A DNA stretch of 7,169 nucleotides from NCBI GenBank assembly GCA_947371715.1, contig CANBQQ010000163.1, positions 1-7,169 of the forward strand, written 5' to 3'. A program made the position numbers and the translations under genes. The DNA comes from Flavipsychrobacter stenotrophus (lineage in GTDB: Bacteria > Bacteroidota > Bacteroidia > Chitinophagales > Chitinophagaceae). Shown piece by piece: positions 6,191 through 7,169 of this stretch (the first letter of the stretch is position 1; every line of letters starts with the position of its first letter). Below the pieces are notes generated by a model. It did no database searches. It worked only from the letters and a program-made list of their open reading frames with translations, and was not told the DNA's origin.

Positions 6191-6772
6191 ATGACTGTTA
6201 CAAGACTCGTATATATCTTTTGCCTGGTATTGGTAATGGCAGGTTGCATTGGCAAAAAAGGCGATGATACTAAGAGGATCAACCTGATAGAAAATTCCAA
6301 CATTAAGCTCCGGGACACTTCATTTCAGAAATATTACAGCGATCTCTACTACTCCCCCTATATCATAAGGCTGGACAAGAATACCAAAAGTGCATTTATT
6401 CAAATAGATTCCGCATTTAACAACACCGACCACCTCGACAAGAACACACGTGAAGAATATTATAAAAGAGCACTTTCACTATTATCTAAAGACGACATTG
6501 AGGCCCACAGGGCCATCTGGGCTTTGCCAGAAATGCGGCAACTGCAGGAAGCCGATGGCGGCAACGGCACAGTAGTCACCTGGATAAAGGAACACCTCGA
6601 CCACAAAACCGGATATTACCTTATAGACGTAAAACGAAATGACGTAGAGCAACTCAACCAGATGAAGGGCATATCTTCTTTCAGAATAAGATTGAGACCA
6701 CGAAATATTGACATTGCCGACGAGAGTGGCTATTTCGTGTCACTGGCAGTATGGAGACGTGCCCACTCTTAA
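6191..6772 (+). CDS. Lipoprotein of unknown function
   Basis: I do not recognise this 193-residue protein. It begins with a lipoprotein signal peptide: a basic start, hydrophobic residues 7-17 and the lipobox MAGC with Cys19 as the lipid-bearing residue. After the cysteine comes IGKKGDD; acidic residues just behind the cysteine often mark surface export in Bacteroidota, but the lysines make this a weak signal. The mature part is charged and mostly helical to about residue 120. A C-terminal part with strand-like stretches follows (TGYYLIDVKRND, SSFRIRLRPRNIDI), ending in VWRRAHS. No catalytic motif, metal site or repeat stands out. It has its own promoter and is divergent from the DUF2089 operon, with which it shares a 185-bp control region, so co-regulation is possible. 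The reading frame and start are well supported by the signal peptide. Confidence 0.8.
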   Translation: MTVTRLVYIFCLVLVMAGCIGKKGDDTKRINLIENSNIKLRDTSFQKYYSDLYYSPYIIRLDKNTKSAFIQIDSAFNNTDHLDKNTREEYYKRALSLLSKDDIEAHRAIWALPEMRQLQEADGGNGTVVTWIKEHLDHKTGYYLIDVKRNDVEQLNQMKGISSFRIRLRPRNIDIADESGYFVSLAVWRRAHS

Positions 6773-6800
6773 TTGGAATCGATTATATGCCAGTCACTTA

Positions 6801-6831
6801 TTTGCTACTTTTATAAATCATTTATACTTTG
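6801..6831 (+). promoter_or_regulatory. Promoter for the YfhO-like gene
   Basis: TTTG at 6801-6804 fits the -33 box, and TATACTTTG at 6823-6831 resembles the -7 element with the TA shifted by one base relative to TAnnTTTG; the spacing of about 19 bp is ideal. The bases continue CGG as at other promoters here. The predicted start of transcription, about five bases past 6831, falls on or beside the A of the ATG at 6836, so the message may be leaderless. The symmetrical sequence at 6812-6826 lies between and over these boxes. Confidence 0.5.
6812..6826. repeat. Palindrome TATAAAT-C-ATTTATA in the YfhO-like promoter
   Basis: Two 7-bp arms flank a single C at 6819. The element occupies the spacer between the -33 and -7 boxes and overlaps the first bases of the latter, a classical position for a repressor site. 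It is pure A/T apart from the centre, so chance is a real alternative. Confidence 0.35.
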
Positions 6832-6835
6832 CGGC

Positions 6836-7169
6836 ATGGCCAAACAAAATAAGACACCTAATAAAAAAAGTCTGGAAGAAATACCCGTCCAAAATCAGGC
6901 TACCCCATCAAAACCACAACCCGGCACAATATCGGCCAGCACCATCACCAACTTTATAAAAGGCAAGGAGATCTATTTCCTGATGGCCGCAATAGCCCTA
7001 TGCTGCCTCATCGTTTTCTATGATTTTATCTCAGGAGAAAAAGTATACCTGTATAAAGATATTGGTAGTGACTCTGTAAATATTTATGTCCCATGGATGG
7101 CTCAGATGAGCGACTACATAAAGAATTATGGCGTCCCTTCATGGTCATTTTCCCAGGGATTAGGACAGA
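6836..7169 (+). CDS. YfhO-like large membrane protein, 3' end missing
   Basis: The frame starts at the ATG at 6836 and is open to the right edge, giving 111 visible residues. A hydrophilic, Lys/Gln/Pro-rich N-terminus of about 45 residues (probably cytoplasmic) is followed by a membrane helix at about 46-65 (IYFLMAAIALCCLIVFYDFI). An extracytoplasmic loop then contains YLYKDIGSDSVNIYVPW (71-87) and YGVPSWSFSQGLGQ (98-111). The run of KDIGSDS, a YxPW turn and a YGxPxWSFxxGxG ending is the first-loop signature of YfhO-like, GT-C-fold proteins, in which an aspartate here is thought to act in glycosyl transfer from a lipid carrier. These are usually above 700 residues with a dozen or so helices, so most of the gene lies outside. 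A role in decorating cell-surface polymers is plausible but inferred. The N-terminal extension is longer than usual. Confidence 0.78.
   Translation, partial: MAKQNKTPNKKSLEEIPVQNQATPSKPQPGTISASTITNFIKGKEIYFLMAAIALCCLIVFYDFISGEKVYLYKDIGSDSVNIYVPWMAQMSDYIKNYGVPSWSFSQGLGQ

Noticed and set aside
6708..6959. Plus-strand open frame bridging the lipoprotein and YfhO-like genes
   Set aside because: It is out of frame with both neighbours, which have a clear signal peptide and membrane motifs, and it overlaps the promoter between them.
1..7169. CRISPR array, insertion sequence, tRNA or phage remnants
   Set aside because: I saw no spaced direct repeats, transposase-like protein, terminal inverted repeats with target duplications, or cloverleaf-like sequence.

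Overview
The window looks like chromosomal DNA from a member of the Bacteroidota, most likely Chitinophagaceae or a close relative. Three things point there. The upstream regions carry the TAnnTTTG -7 promoter element typical of this phylum, Shine-Dalgarno sequences are absent or weak, and the proteins resemble Bacteroidota families (DUF2089 regulator, Usp without the ATP motif, MqnA of the futalosine pathway). The genus is inference. I see no tRNA, rRNA, CRISPR array, transposase or phage gene.

Left part (1-2185, + strand): the end of a cell-surface polysaccharide cluster. A two-domain family 2 glycosyltransferase enters from beyond the left edge. It is followed, behind a probable promoter of its own, by a short polyprenyl-phosphate sugar phosphotransferase that would start glycan assembly on undecaprenyl phosphate.

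Middle part (2259-3865): a two-domain universal stress protein on the + strand converges on mqnA (chorismate dehydratase, menaquinone synthesis) on the - strand. The two genes meet exactly, their stop codons sharing the palindrome CTAG. The best start for mqnA is a TTG at 3817, because a perfect -7 promoter element lies inside the longer open frame.

Right-middle part (3879-6005, - strand): an apparent three-gene operon. It encodes a small zinc-ribbon/helix-turn-helix DUF2089 protein, a Yip1-like membrane protein overlapping it by 4 bp, and an exported alpha/beta hydrolase with an N-terminal DUF3887-like domain. The likely logic is a regulator, a membrane partner and a periplasmic enzyme, but the substrate and signal are unknown.

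Right part (6006-7169): a 185-bp divergent control region rich in inverted repeats, then an unrecognised lipoprotein gene, then the start of a large YfhO-like membrane protein that runs off the right edge. No clearly novel system is proven here. The best leads are the DUF2089/Yip1/hydrolase cassette and a shared AAAAGTAA...TTACTTTT inverted repeat found both at its promoter and in front of the sugar transferase gene.
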